A DNA stretch of 21,770 bases from an uncultured Lachnospiraceae bacterium (GCA_910587895.1 CAJUOE010000248.1:1-21770); one strand, 5' to 3'. Positions 6,721 through 13,765 are shown, numbered from the stretch's first letter. Program-made: numbers and translations. The notes: a model not told the origin generated them from the letters alone.

Positions 6721-7314
6721 TTATTTAGAATATAACTCGACGATAAGCATCTCATCAACTGGAACGTCAATCGCTTCTCTGTTCGGCAATTCTTTTACGG
6801 TACCTGACAGGTTCTCCTGATTTACATCCAGCCACTCCGGCACCAGTCTTCCGCCAGTCACCTCAAGGATATCTTTGTATCTCTGAGAGCCTCTGCATTT
6901 TTCTTTGATTTCAATGGTATCCCCGGCTTTTACCAGATAAGACGGGATGTTTACCTGCTTGCCGTTTACCAGCACATGTTTGTGGTCAACAATCTGTCTT
7001 GCTTCTTTTCTGGTTCTGGCAAGACCCATACGGAATACCACGTTATCCAGCCTGCTCTCCAGAATGACCATCAGGTTCTCACCTGTCATACCTTTCATTC
7101 TGTCTGCTTTCAGGTAGTAGTTGTGGAAAGGTTTTTCCAGTACGCCATAAATAAATTTTGCTTTCTGTTTCTCTCTCAACTGAAGTCCATATTCAGACAC
7201 TTTTCTGTTTGCTCTTTTCAACTGTCGGTTGGACTTCTTATCTATTCCAAGAACTGTCGGCTCTAAGCCAAGGGATCTGCATCTCTTGAGAACCGGAACT
7301 CTGTTTATTGCCAT
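6721..7314 (-). CDS. rpsD: 30S ribosomal protein S4
   Basis: S4, 197 residues, a primary 16S rRNA binder that nucleates the 30S body and takes part in decoding fidelity. The S4 RNA-binding domain is clear: SRLDNVVFRMGLARTRKEAR, then VDHKHVLVNGKQVNIPSYLV (about 88-130). The protein ends with the usual ELYSK. The N-terminus (MAINRVPVLKRCRSLGLEPT) differs from the common MARYTGP form and lacks a zinc-binding Cys set. KLSEYGLQLREKQK-like sequence begins by about residue 38. In other bacteria S4 is the autogenous repressor of this operon; no matching RNA pseudoknot was identified here. Confidence 0.98.
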   Translation of the reverse strand: MAINRVPVLKRCRSLGLEPTVLGIDKKSNRQLKRANRKVSEYGLQLREKQKAKFIYGVLEKPFHNYYLKADRMKGMTGENLMVILESRLDNVVFRMGLARTRKEARQIVDHKHVLVNGKQVNIPSYLVKAGDTIEIKEKCRGSQRYKDILEVTGGRLVPEWLDVNQENLSGTVKELPNREAIDVPVDEMLIVELYSK

Positions 7315-7333
7315 CTTAACATATACCTCCTAA

Positions 7334-7729
7334 TTAGACTCTTCTGCGTTTGGGCGGGCGACATCCATTGTGGGGAACCGGAGTAACATCTTTGATGCTG
7401 GTTACTTCCAGGCCACATGCCTGAAGGGCACGGATTGCAGCTTCACGTCCTGAACCAGGTCCTTTTACCATAACGTCTACCGTTTTCAAACCATGGATAA
7501 GAGCTGCCTTCGTTGCAGTCTCTGCTGCCATCTGTGCAGCATACGGAGTAGATTTCCTTGAACCTCTAAAACCAAGACCGCCTGCACTTGCCCATGATAA
7601 AGCATTTCCTTCAGCATCCGTAATCGTTACAATTGTATTGTTAAATGATGACTGAATGTGCGCCTGTCCGCGTTCAACGTTTTTCTTTACGCGCTTTTTT
7701 GTCACTTTTTTTGCAGTGTTTTTCGCCAT
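7334..7729 (-). CDS. rpsK: 30S ribosomal protein S11
   Basis: S11, 131 residues, on the 30S platform near the mRNA exit and helix 44/45. Family motifs are HIQSSFNNTIVTITD, GNALSWASAGGLGFRGSRKSTPYAAQ, GPGSGREAAIRAL and the conserved basic end HNGCRPPKRRRV. The length is typical. The ribosome-binding site is weak (TAGGTTAG some 10 nt from ATG), so translation is probably coupled to rpsM, 23 bp upstream. Confidence 0.99.
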   Translation of the reverse strand: MAKNTAKKVTKKRVKKNVERGQAHIQSSFNNTIVTITDAEGNALSWASAGGLGFRGSRKSTPYAAQMAAETATKAALIHGLKTVDVMVKGPGSGREAAIRALQACGLEVTSIKDVTPVPHNGCRPPKRRRV

Positions 7730-7752
7730 ATCTAAACTAACCTACTTTCTTC

Positions 7753-8121
7753 TTATTTCTTCTTATTAGCTACTGTCCTCTTCGGACCTTTCCTGGTTCT
7801 TGCATTCGTCTTCGTCTTCTGACCGCGTACCGGCAGTCCTTTTCTATGACGGATTCCACGATAGCATCCAATTTCCTGTAATCTCTTGATATTTAAAGCA
7901 ATCTCTCTTCTCAGATCACCTTCTACGGTCTGAGTCCTGTCAATTACTTCACTGATTCTCTTAACTTCTTCGTCTGTCAGGTCTCTGACACGAGTGTCGG
8001 GGTTTACTTTTGCCTCGGCAAGAATACGGTTAGAGCTTGTTCTTCCAATACCGTAAATATACGTCAACCCAATCTCAACACGTTTATCCCTTGGTAAATC
8101 TACTCCTGAAATACGAGCCAT
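7753..8121 (-). CDS. rpsM: 30S ribosomal protein S13
   Basis: S13, 122 residues, in the 30S head, contacting the P-site tRNA and the 50S bridges B1a and B1b. It shows MARISGVDLPRDKRVEIGLTYIYGIG, the helix-two-turns-helix region, and the C-terminal tail RGIRHRKGLPVRGQKTKTNARTRKGPKRTV. GGAGG lies 12 nt before ATG. It is separated from rpmJ by 441 bp, a much larger gap than elsewhere in this run, so it may have its own mRNA processing or control. Confidence 0.99.
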   Translation of the reverse strand: MARISGVDLPRDKRVEIGLTYIYGIGRTSSNRILAEAKVNPDTRVRDLTDEEVKRISEVIDRTQTVEGDLRREIALNIKRLQEIGCYRGIRHRKGLPVRGQKTKTNARTRKGPKRTVANKKK

Positions 8122-8562
8122 GTGTGTTGTACACCTCCATAAAATTTTCTTAACTGTCTGGAATATTTTTCCATCTCAAATTCCATCTATTACGCTGACA
8201 AAATCGCAACAAATTCTGTCCGACTTCGGCTGACCATATACAGCTACGGTTGCTCGTCCTGAAATGTGTGTATACTGTCACTCCGGTCATCTATACTGTC
8301 CGATTCCCGTTCCCTCGGTATCAAAGAACGGAAATCCAGCCGTATACGCTGTCTACAATGAATAGCAAGAACGCTCTTTCGGGCGCCTTGCTACAGCCGC
8401 ACTAAGTTAAAACAACAAATTTTCACAAACAAATGATAAATAAGGAAGTTCTGTTCGCTAACCTCAAGCTGCGCCAGAAAATGGCTTGCTTTCGCTAATC
8501 TCACAGAACGGGTTTCGTACTAACTTCAAGCTGCGCTTATCAGCTTGCTTTCAGTAAGTGCT
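8122..8562. other. 441-bp repeat- and hairpin-rich gap between rpmJ and rpsM
   Basis: No convincing gene lies here. It contains: two related units 62 bp apart (TAACYTCAAGCTGCGC...CTTGCTTTC, at 8459 and 8521), each able to fold; a flanking GTTCTGT/ACAGAAC pair (8448-8454, 8503-8509); a hairpin with 7-bp arms (8363-8369, 8387-8393) plus an inner CGC/GCG; an 8-bp stem with one bulge (8304-8312, 8326-8333); and TATACTGTC twice, 21 bp apart (8271, 8292). It looks like several intergenic repeat elements accumulated inside an essential operon. Transcripts from the upstream promoter must cross it to reach rpsM-rplQ. Confidence 0.7.
8459..8557. repeat. Two diverged direct repeats, 62-bp period
   Basis: Unit 1 (8459-8498) and unit 2 (8521-8557) share TAACYTCAAGCTGCGC and CTTGCTTTC. 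Unit 2 contains a perfect 7-bp hairpin, CAAGCTG/CAGCTTG (8527-8533 with 8541-8547). Unit 1 keeps the outer CAAGC/GCTTG arms (8465-8469 with 8484-8488) but has a longer loop. This suggests a short palindromic repeat family rather than unique sequence. Confidence 0.6.
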
Positions 8563-8676
8563 CTAACCCTGTCTCTGTTTGTGTTTCGGATTCTCACAGA
8601 TTACTCTGATGCTTCCTTTTCTTTTAATAATCTTGCACTTTTCGCAAATAGGCTTTACTGATGATCTTACCTTCAC
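8563..8676 (-). CDS. rpmJ: 50S ribosomal protein L36, zinc type
   Basis: L36, the smallest large-subunit protein, 37 residues, binding 23S rRNA near the factor-binding side. It starts at a GTG (8676), read as Met, giving MKVRSSVKPICEKCKIIKRK. AGGAGG lies just upstream at 7-8 nt spacing. The zinc ligands Cys11, Cys14, Cys27 and His32 are present, so this is the zinc-containing (C+) form. In-frame upstream codons exist but lack the family N-terminus. It is the first gene after the internal promoter at 8777-8805. Confidence 0.97.
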   Translation of the reverse strand: MKVRSSVKPICEKCKIIKRKGSIRVICENPKHKQRQG

Positions 8677-8733
8677 AGCACTTCCTCCTTTCTGCTCTGT
8701 CCAAACGGACATTTTAGACTGATTTTTCCGCAA

Positions 8734-8747
8734 TTTTGCGCGCAAAA
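8734..8747. promoter_or_regulatory. 14-bp perfect palindrome in the rpmJ leader
   Basis: TTTTGCGCGCAAAA is fully self-complementary and lies about 25-35 nt downstream of the predicted transcription start of the rpmJ promoter. It could bind a dimeric regulator or form a short RNA hairpin. A second short stem, TGTCC/GGACA (8698-8711), lies between it and the SD. No regulator is known to me for this site. Confidence 0.35.
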
Positions 8748-8776
8748 ATACTATGCTCCAAAAGCGTTCAGCTAGT

Positions 8777-8805
8777 ATTATAGCACCCAAGCCCGGAAAA
8801 ATCAA
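8777..8805 (-). promoter_or_regulatory. Sigma-A-type promoter for rpmJ-rpsM-rpsK-rpsD-rpoA-rplQ
   Basis: On the minus strand: -35 TTGATT (8800-8805), a 17-nt spacer, and a perfect -10 TATAAT (8777-8782) preceded by TGC, an extended -10. The predicted start is near 8770, leaving a leader of about 94 nt before the rpmJ GTG. It lies immediately after infA, so the alpha-operon genes can be expressed independently of the upstream S10-spc transcript. Confidence 0.85.
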
Positions 8806-8815
8806 GGGTTTTTTA

Positions 8816-9034
8816 CTATTTATCCCTCCAGATGATTCTGCCTTTTGTCAGGTCATAGGGCGACATTTCAATCGTCACCTTATCGCCCGGCAGAATACGG
8901 ATAAAGTTCATCCTCAGTTTTCCGCTGATATGCGCCAGAATCTGATGTCCATTTTCAAGCTCCACCTGGAACATGGCGTTCGGTAATTTCTCTACTACTT
9001 TTCCTTCTACTTCTATAACATCTGCTTTTGACAT
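8816..9034 (-). CDS. infA: Translation initiation factor IF-1
   Basis: IF-1, 72 residues, a single OB-fold domain that binds the 30S A site and, with IF-2 and IF-3, controls start-codon selection. Diagnostic segments are DVIEVEGKVVEKLPNAMFQV, ELENGHQILAHISGKLRMNF and ILPGDKVTIEMSPYDLTKGR. The length equals the family norm. AGGAGG lies 8 nt before ATG. It follows the KOW-domain gene by 25 bp and precedes the rpmJ promoter. Confidence 0.99.
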   Translation of the reverse strand: MSKADVIEVEGKVVEKLPNAMFQVELENGHQILAHISGKLRMNFIRILPGDKVTIEMSPYDLTKGRIIWRDK

Positions 9035-9059
9035 TCTATTTCCTCCTGATTCCCATGCC

Positions 9060-9341
9060 TCAAGGCATTTCCTTCCTGCCCTCCGGCAATTTCATGTTTT
9101 GATACAGCTTAAGCGCTCTTTTTATTTCCTCATTCCGAAAATCCTGCTGCGTAAAGACTTCTGTAATCTCTTTCGGAAGATTGTATATCATCTGAATATG
9201 TTTCCTGTTCTTTTTTTTCGGCTCCTCTATGGTCTTTAACTTCCCATCCGCCAGATAAACCACATTAGTTTCTTCCTTTATAATTACATAAAGACTGTCT
9301 TTGTCATGTCCTGCCCTGGAAATTGCTAACTTAATATCCAT
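9060..9341 (-). CDS. Small KOW-domain RNA-binding protein (L14e/L27e-like)
   Basis: A 93-residue protein of a group I associate with Clostridia, often annotated as KOW-domain RNA-binding or L14e-like. The N-terminal half resembles a KOW/SH3-like barrel: AISRAGHDKDSLYVIIKEE, VVYLADGKLKTIEEPKKKN, then KHIQMIY. The C-terminal half is helical (EEIKRALKLYQNMKLPEG). The start at 9341 is chosen because map ends at 9344, leaving 2 nt, and the N-terminus then fits the family; reinitiation after map is likely. Its place between map and infA suggests a ribosome- or translation-linked role, but no function is established from this sequence. Confidence 0.85.
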   Translation of the reverse strand: MDIKLAISRAGHDKDSLYVIIKEETNVVYLADGKLKTIEEPKKKNRKHIQMIYNLPKEITEVFTQQDFRNEEIKRALKLYQNMKLPEGRKEMP

Positions 9342-9343
9342 CC

Positions 9344-10102
9344 TCACACCCCAGACATACTCAATATTTCCGGTTCGCCGGATGTAACCAAAACCGTATT
9401 TTCGTAATGAGCGGACAAAGAGCCGTCCTGCGTTACCACAGTCCAATCGTCATTCAGCCATTCCACATCAAAACGCCCTGCATTGATCATGGGTTCTATT
9501 GCCAATGTCATGCCAGCTTTCAACCGTACGCCTCTGCTTCTCTGTGTGAAATTCGGGATCTGTGGATCCTCATGTAAATGGGTGCCGATCCCATGTCCCA
9601 CCAGATCGCGCACCACTCCGTATCCAAAGCTCTCGGCATATGCACTGATTGCGTTGGAAATCTCATGCAGATGATGTCCTTCCTTCGCATATTTAATGCC
9701 CTCAAAAAAACTCTGCCGTGTTCTTTCTATTAATAAGGCAGCCTCACTGGATATCTCACCGATGCCATGCGTTCTCGCAGCGTCGGAATGATATCCCTTA
9801 TAAATAACGCCAATATCAAGACTTACAATATCGCCTTCACGAATCAGGCGTTTTTTGCTGGGGATGCCATGGACGACCTCATCATTTACCGATACGCACA
9901 CAGATGCGGGATATCCATTGTAATCTTTAAAAGAAGGGATGCATCCATAGCTGCGGATAATCTCGTCGCCCAGTCGGTCTATCTCCCAGGTGGACATTCC
10001 CACTTTCAATTCTTTCCCAAGATTTTCATGGACTTTCGCCAGAATTTTCCCTGCTGCCCTCATCAATTCAATTTCTCTGGCTGATTTAATAGATACCGAC
10101 AT
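9344..10102 (-). CDS. map: Methionine aminopeptidase, type I
   Basis: Removes the initiator Met from new proteins at the ribosome exit, using two divalent metal ions. At 252 residues it has the compact type Ia pita-bread fold without an SH3-binding extension. The metal ligands are visible: Asp96 (SLDIGV), Asp107 (HSDAARTHG), His170 (VGHGIGTHLHEDP), Glu203 (AIEPM) and Glu234 (AHYENT). Catalytic His78 is in VVHGIP and the substrate-binding His177 in HLHEDP. Its ATG is 2 nt after the adk stop, with a G-rich stretch in the end of adk as SD, so it is translationally coupled to adk. Confidence 0.98.
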   Translation of the reverse strand: MSVSIKSAREIELMRAAGKILAKVHENLGKELKVGMSTWEIDRLGDEIIRSYGCIPSFKDYNGYPASVCVSVNDEVVHGIPSKKRLIREGDIVSLDIGVIYKGYHSDAARTHGIGEISSEAALLIERTRQSFFEGIKYAKEGHHLHEISNAISAYAESFGYGVVRDLVGHGIGTHLHEDPQIPNFTQRSRGVRLKAGMTLAIEPMINAGRFDVEWLNDDWTVVTQDGSLSAHYENTVLVTSGEPEILSMSGV

Positions 10103-10104
10103 AT

Positions 10105-10749
10105 TTACGCCCCCAAAATCTCTACAATGGCGCCAAATACGCTCTCCATTGGCTGCGTTCCGTCCACGCTCTTTAAAATGCCCTGTTTTTTGTAATAGTC
10201 AATCAGCGGCTGCGTCTGTGCATGGTAAACCTCCAGACGTTTCTGAACCGTTTCCGGCTGGTCGTCATCGCGAAGAACTACCGGATTACCGCAACGGTCG
10301 CATACGCCTTCCACCTTTGTGGGGATGGAAACGATATGGTAAGTTGCGCCGCAGTTCAGGCAGGCACGTCTGCCTGACATACGGTTGATAATGTTTTCAT
10401 CCGGAACGTCAACGTCAACCGCATAATCCATTTTCTGATTAATCTTTGTAAGCGCAGCGTCCAGAGCCTCCGCCTGCGGAATTGTCCTTGGAAACCCGTC
10501 TAATACAAACCCATTCTTGCAATCGTCCTGCGCAATGCGGTCCATAACGAGGTCACAGGTCAGTTCGTCGGGCACCAAAAGCCCTTTATCCATATATTCT
10601 TTTGCCTTTTTGCCCAATTCGGTGCCGGCTTTTAAGTTGGCACGGAAAATATCTCCTGTCGAAATATGGGGAATGGAATATTTATCTGCTATCTGCTTTG
10701 CCTGTGTTCCTTTGCCTGCGCCGGGCGCACCCAACATAATAATTTTCAT
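10105..10749 (-). CDS. adk: Adenylate kinase, zinc-containing
   Basis: Catalyses ATP + AMP to 2 ADP in the cytoplasm, balancing adenine nucleotides. At 214 residues it is a long-form enzyme. The P-loop is GAPGAGKGT (7-15), GFPRT is at 85-89, and RMSGRR at 123-128. The LID domain carries the four-Cys zinc knuckle, Cys130/Cys133 and Cys150/Cys153, typical of Gram-positive enzymes. AAGGAGG lies 8 nt before ATG. Just upstream is the second copy of the small leader element also found before putP, so its translation may be modulated separately from secY. Confidence 0.99.
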   Translation of the reverse strand: MKIIMLGAPGAGKGTQAKQIADKYSIPHISTGDIFRANLKAGTELGKKAKEYMDKGLLVPDELTCDLVMDRIAQDDCKNGFVLDGFPRTIPQAEALDAALTKINQKMDYAVDVDVPDENIINRMSGRRACLNCGATYHIVSIPTKVEGVCDRCGNPVVLRDDDQPETVQKRLEVYHAQTQPLIDYYKKQGILKSVDGTQPMESVFGAIVEILGA

Positions 10750-10767
10750 ACAATCATCCTCCTTTAA

Positions 10768-10812
10768 TTACGGTAGCGGCACGCGTCGCCCTGCGACACT
10801 CACCTTCCTCCT
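10768..10812 (-). promoter_or_regulatory. Small leader element, copy 2 (before adk), with a minimal reading frame
   Basis: On the minus strand: AGGAGGAAGG, a short frame, hairpin GTCGC-AGG-GCGAC (10785-10797), the 13-nt tail GCGTGCCGCTACC (10772-10784), TAATTA, then the adk SD. Two 11-residue frames are possible. GTG at 10803 gives MSVAGRRVPLP, which resembles the end of the putP leader. GTG at 10799 has the better 7-nt SD spacing but gives MSQGDACRYRN. The ambiguity leaves the peptide uncertain, while the RNA fold is conserved. Confidence 0.5.
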
Positions 10813-10822
10813 ATAAACAATA

Positions 10823-10860
10823 GTGCGCCGTGGGAGACATAAAACGCCTCCCAGGCACAC
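10823..10860 (-). promoter_or_regulatory. Stem-loop between secY and adk
   Basis: Arms GTGTGCC-TGGGAG and CTCCCA-C-GGCGCAC on the minus strand pair over 13 bp, with one bulged C and one G-U pair. There is no U-tract after it (ACTATTGTTTATAGG), so it is a weak terminator at best. It may be a processing or stability element separating secY mRNA from adk-map. Confidence 0.5.
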
Positions 10861-10871
10861 ATAATCAGTTT

Positions 10872-12191
10872 CTAGTCATTCAAAAATCCTTTGTAGTAAC
10901 GTACCAGCATCTGGGATTCAATCTGTTTCAACGTCTCAATGATAACACCCACGATAATGATAATGGATGTTCCACCGAAAGATACGTTTGCTCCAAATAC
11001 TCCATTAAAGAAAATCGGAATCACTGCTACAATCGTAAGGCCAACGGCTCCGATCAATACAATATAATTCAAAATCTTTGTCAGATATTCGCTGGTAGGC
11101 TTTCCAGGCCTGATGCCCGGAATAAATCCGCCCTGGCGTTTCATGTTATTTGCAATTTCCAGCGGATTAAAGGTAATTGAAGTATAGAAGTATGCAAATG
11201 CAATAATCAATACAATGTATACCACCAAACCAATGCTGTAAATTGGCTGATCCGGGTTGCACCAGTAAGACTGGGACATTCCGTGAAGGATCTTGCTGCC
11301 AATACCATTGCCATTTCCTTTGCCCATAATGGAGGCAATTACCACCGGGAACTGTAAAATGGACTGTGCAAAGATAATCGGAATAACGCCCGCCGTATTT
11401 ACCTTCAAAGGAATGTGGCTGGACTGTCCGCCTACCTGTTTGCGTCCCTGAATCTTCTTGCTGTACTGTACCGGAATCCTGCGCTGTCCATCCTGAAGAA
11501 TGATGACAAACACTACCGTTACCAAAATTACTGCCAGAATCACAAGCGTTGCCATGATCGCATTTCCAGCATTCGATGCGTTCTTAATGAACTGTGTGTA
11601 GAGAGACATCAGATCTTCCGGAATACGGGAGATAATATTGATGGTCAAAACGATGGAGATACCGTTTCCCACGCCCTTTTCCGTGATTCTCTCACCAATC
11701 CACATCAGCACAGCGGAACCTGCTGTCAGGCCTGTAACCATCATGACAACATGCAGTGCATCAAATTTTACCAGATAGCCGCTGCGTCCAAATCCAATTG
11801 CCATGGCAATAGACTGGATCAACGCAAGCGCAACCGTTACGTAACGTGTAATTTCAGCAATTTTCTTTCTTCCATCTTCTCCGTCTTTCTGCATCTCTTC
11901 CAGTTTCGGAATTGCAATCGTGAGAAGCTGCATGATGATGGAGGATGTAATATACGGTGTGATATTCAGTGCAAATACGGACATCTGCTCAAAAGAACCA
12001 CCCGTGATGGCATTAAAGAAGTTCAGTCCGTCCGCACCCTGGCTCGCAAACCACTCTGCAATTACATCTCCGTTTACACCAGGCATAGGCAGCTGTGAGC
12101 CCAGCCTGATGACAACCAACATTATAAACGTATAAAAAATACGTGTCCTGATATCTTTGATTTTAAATGCTTTTTGAAGTGTCTCCAGCAT
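10872..12191 (-). CDS. secY: Preprotein translocase channel subunit SecY
   Basis: The central pore of the SecYEG translocon in the cytoplasmic membrane, 439 residues with ten transmembrane helices. Typical segments are the amphipathic N-terminus with RTRIFYTFIMLVVIRLGSQLPMPGV, GSFEQMSVFALNITPYITSSIIMQL (TM2 plug region), a cytoplasmic loop RRIPVQYSKK (SecA and ribosome contact), and the end LVRYYKGFLND. It starts 2 nt after the rplO stop and its SD (GAGGTGAT) lies within the end of rplO, so the two are coupled. This is its standard spc-operon position. Confidence 0.99.
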   Translation of the reverse strand: MLETLQKAFKIKDIRTRIFYTFIMLVVIRLGSQLPMPGVNGDVIAEWFASQGADGLNFFNAITGGSFEQMSVFALNITPYITSSIIMQLLTIAIPKLEEMQKDGEDGRKKIAEITRYVTVALALIQSIAMAIGFGRSGYLVKFDALHVVMMVTGLTAGSAVLMWIGERITEKGVGNGISIVLTINIISRIPEDLMSLYTQFIKNASNAGNAIMATLVILAVILVTVVFVIILQDGQRRIPVQYSKKIQGRKQVGGQSSHIPLKVNTAGVIPIIFAQSILQFPVVIASIMGKGNGNGIGSKILHGMSQSYWCNPDQPIYSIGLVVYIVLIIAFAYFYTSITFNPLEIANNMKRQGGFIPGIRPGKPTSEYLTKILNYIVLIGAVGLTIVAVIPIFFNGVFGANVSFGGTSIIIIVGVIIETLKQIESQMLVRYYKGFLND

Positions 12192-12193
12192 CC

Positions 12194-12634
12194 CTAGATC
12201 ACCTCTGCTTTTCCGCCCAGAGCCTCAATCTTTTCTTTTGCACCTGCACTGAAGGCATTCACCTGTACTGTAAGTTTCTTTGTTAATTCGCCGTTACCCA
12301 GGATCTTAACGCCGTCTCCGGTCTTTCTGATAATCCTGCGGTCAAGCAATTCTTCAATGGTTACCACAGCATCATTGTCAAATACTTCCAGTTTATCCAG
12401 GTTGATGGCAATGATTTCCTTACTGTTTCTATTCGTAAAACCACGCTTGGGAATTCGTCTGTATAATGGCATCTGGCCACCTTCGAACCCAGGCCTCGGT
12501 GCTCCGGAACGAGCCTTCTGACCTTTATGTCCTTTACCAGCGGTTTTACCATTTCCTGAACCGTGCCCACGTCCTCTTCTGAAATTATTGCTGTGTTTGG
12601 AACCTTCTGCCGGTCTTAAATTTGATAAATCCAT
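12194..12634 (-). CDS. rplO: 50S ribosomal protein L15
   Basis: L15, 146 residues, a late-assembly large-subunit protein with a long extended N-terminus reaching into 23S rRNA. It shows MDLSNLRPAEGSKHSNNFRR, the glycine-rich RGRGHGSGNGKTAGKGHKGQ and ARSGAPRPGFEGGQMPLYRR. The C-terminal globular part (about 70-146) has VTIEELLDRRII and the closing strand KIEALGGKAEVI. GGAGG precedes the ATG, and the gene end overlaps the secY SD. Confidence 0.99.
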   Translation of the reverse strand: MDLSNLRPAEGSKHSNNFRRGRGHGSGNGKTAGKGHKGQKARSGAPRPGFEGGQMPLYRRIPKRGFTNRNSKEIIAINLDKLEVFDNDAVVTIEELLDRRIIRKTGDGVKILGNGELTKKLTVQVNAFSAGAKEKIEALGGKAEVI

Positions 12635-12657
12635 TCTGACACCTCCTTACTATTGTC

Positions 12658-12840
12658 TTAGATTTCTTCCACTTTCACTAAATGTCTCACATGTCGGATC
12701 ATGCCTCTGACTGCGTCATTGTCCGGCATTTCCACAGAATGATTTAATTTTCTTAAACCAAGTGCCTCTACGGTCTTGCGGTTCTTGGGAACTGCCCCAA
12801 TCGTAGATTTCACAAGTGTAATTTTTAATTTCTCTGCCAT
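12658..12840 (-). CDS. rpmD: 50S ribosomal protein L30
   Basis: L30, 60 residues, the short bacterial form. It shows LKITLVKSTIGAVPKNRKTV, ALGLRKLNHSVEMPDNDAVRG and the end HLVKVEEI. AAGGAGG lies 7 nt before ATG, and the gene follows rpsE by 12 bp. The length and motif order match the family, with nothing unusual. Confidence 0.98.
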   Translation of the reverse strand: MAEKLKITLVKSTIGAVPKNRKTVEALGLRKLNHSVEMPDNDAVRGMIRHVRHLVKVEEI

Positions 12841-12852
12841 TTCTTATCCTCC

Positions 12853-13362
12853 TTAACCGAGAATCTCTTCCACAGATTTACCGCGGAGTTTTGCTACCTC
12901 TTCCGGAGATTTCAACTGACTTAAAGCACTGATTGTAGCGAGAACTACATTCTGCTTGTTGTTGGAACCTAAAGATTTTGTACGGATGTTCTTGATTCCG
13001 GCAAGCTCGCACACATTACGTGCAGGACCGCCTGCGATTACACCAGTACCTTCGGGAGCTCTCTTCAGTAACACAGACGCTCCGGTATGCTTTCCGGTAA
13101 TATCGTGTGTGATACTGTTATTATCATCTAACTTAACAGTAATCAGTTTCTTCATCGCATCTTCTTTTCCCTTGCGGATTGCTTCGGGAATTTCCGTTGC
13201 CTTGCCTAAACCTGCACCTACATGACCATTGCCATCGCCGACAACAACCAAAGCTGTAAAGCGCATGTTACGTCCGCCCTTGACAACTTTTGTTACACGC
13301 TTAATTGATACCACTTTTTCTGTTAACTCTAATTGACTAGCATCAATGATTGTACGTTTCAT
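12853..13362 (-). CDS. rpsE: 30S ribosomal protein S5
   Basis: S5, 169 residues, at the mRNA entry side of the 30S body, important for decoding accuracy and mRNA unwinding. The N-terminal dsRBD-like domain has VSIKRVTKVVKGGRNMRFTA and VVVGDGNGHVGAGLGKATEIP (about 18-60). The C-terminal domain has GVIAGGPARNVCELAGIKNI and KSLGSNNKQNVVLATISAL. In other species the GGRN-R loop near residue 30 is where spectinomycin-resistance changes occur; here it has the normal sequence. GGAGGAG lies before the ATG. Confidence 0.99.
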   Translation of the reverse strand: MKRTIIDASQLELTEKVVSIKRVTKVVKGGRNMRFTALVVVGDGNGHVGAGLGKATEIPEAIRKGKEDAMKKLITVKLDDNNSITHDITGKHTGASVLLKRAPEGTGVIAGGPARNVCELAGIKNIRTKSLGSNNKQNVVLATISALSQLKSPEEVAKLRGKSVEEILG

Positions 13363-13379
13363 GTATTTGTCTCCTCCTA

Positions 13380-13748
13380 TTAAAAGTCTAAACCAGCTTC
13401 TCTGGCTGCCTCAGCTAAAGCTTTGATTTTTCCCTGATAAATAAAACCGCCTCTGTCGAAGACAACAGTCGTAATGCCTTTATCTAACGCTCTCTTTGCA
13501 ATTACAGTTCCCAGATGAGCCGCTGCCTCTACGTTATTGGTTTTTTCCAGCTCTGCTTTTACATCCTTCTGAAGCGTAGACGCAGAAACAAGCGTGTGCT
13601 GGGCTGTATCGTCAATAATCTGCGCATACATGTGATTATTGCTTCTAAACACAGCTAAACGTGGTCTTTCGGCAGTACCGGAGAAACGATTACGTATTCT
13701 TCTGTGTTTTTTCATACGAACTTCTGTTCTTGATTTTTTATTAACCAT
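13380..13748 (-). CDS. rplR: 50S ribosomal protein L18
   Basis: L18, 122 residues, binds 5S rRNA and with L5 forms the central protuberance. The basic N-terminus contains RRIRNRFSGTAERPRLAVFR. It continues with SNNHMYAQIIDDTAQHTLVSAST, GTVIAKRALDKGITTVVFDRGGFIYQGKIKAL-like sequence, and the end EAGLDF. GGAGG lies upstream of the ATG. It sits 17 bp after rplF in the normal spc order. Confidence 0.99.
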   Translation of the reverse strand: MVNKKSRTEVRMKKHRRIRNRFSGTAERPRLAVFRSNNHMYAQIIDDTAQHTLVSASTLQKDVKAELEKTNNVEAAAHLGTVIAKRALDKGITTVVFDRGGFIYQGKIKALAEAAREAGLDF

Positions 13749-13765
13749 TTTTTGTTCCTCCTATT

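Noticed and set aside
8150..8290. 46-codon minus-strand frame in the rpmJ-rpsM gap
   Set aside because: No ribosome-binding site, it overlaps repeat and hairpin sequence, and I recognise no protein family. It could be a repeat-derived frame.
8677..8805. Longer frame (80 codons) around rpmJ
   Set aside because: The upstream part overlaps the promoter and SD. The GTG at 8676 yields the complete 37-residue L36.
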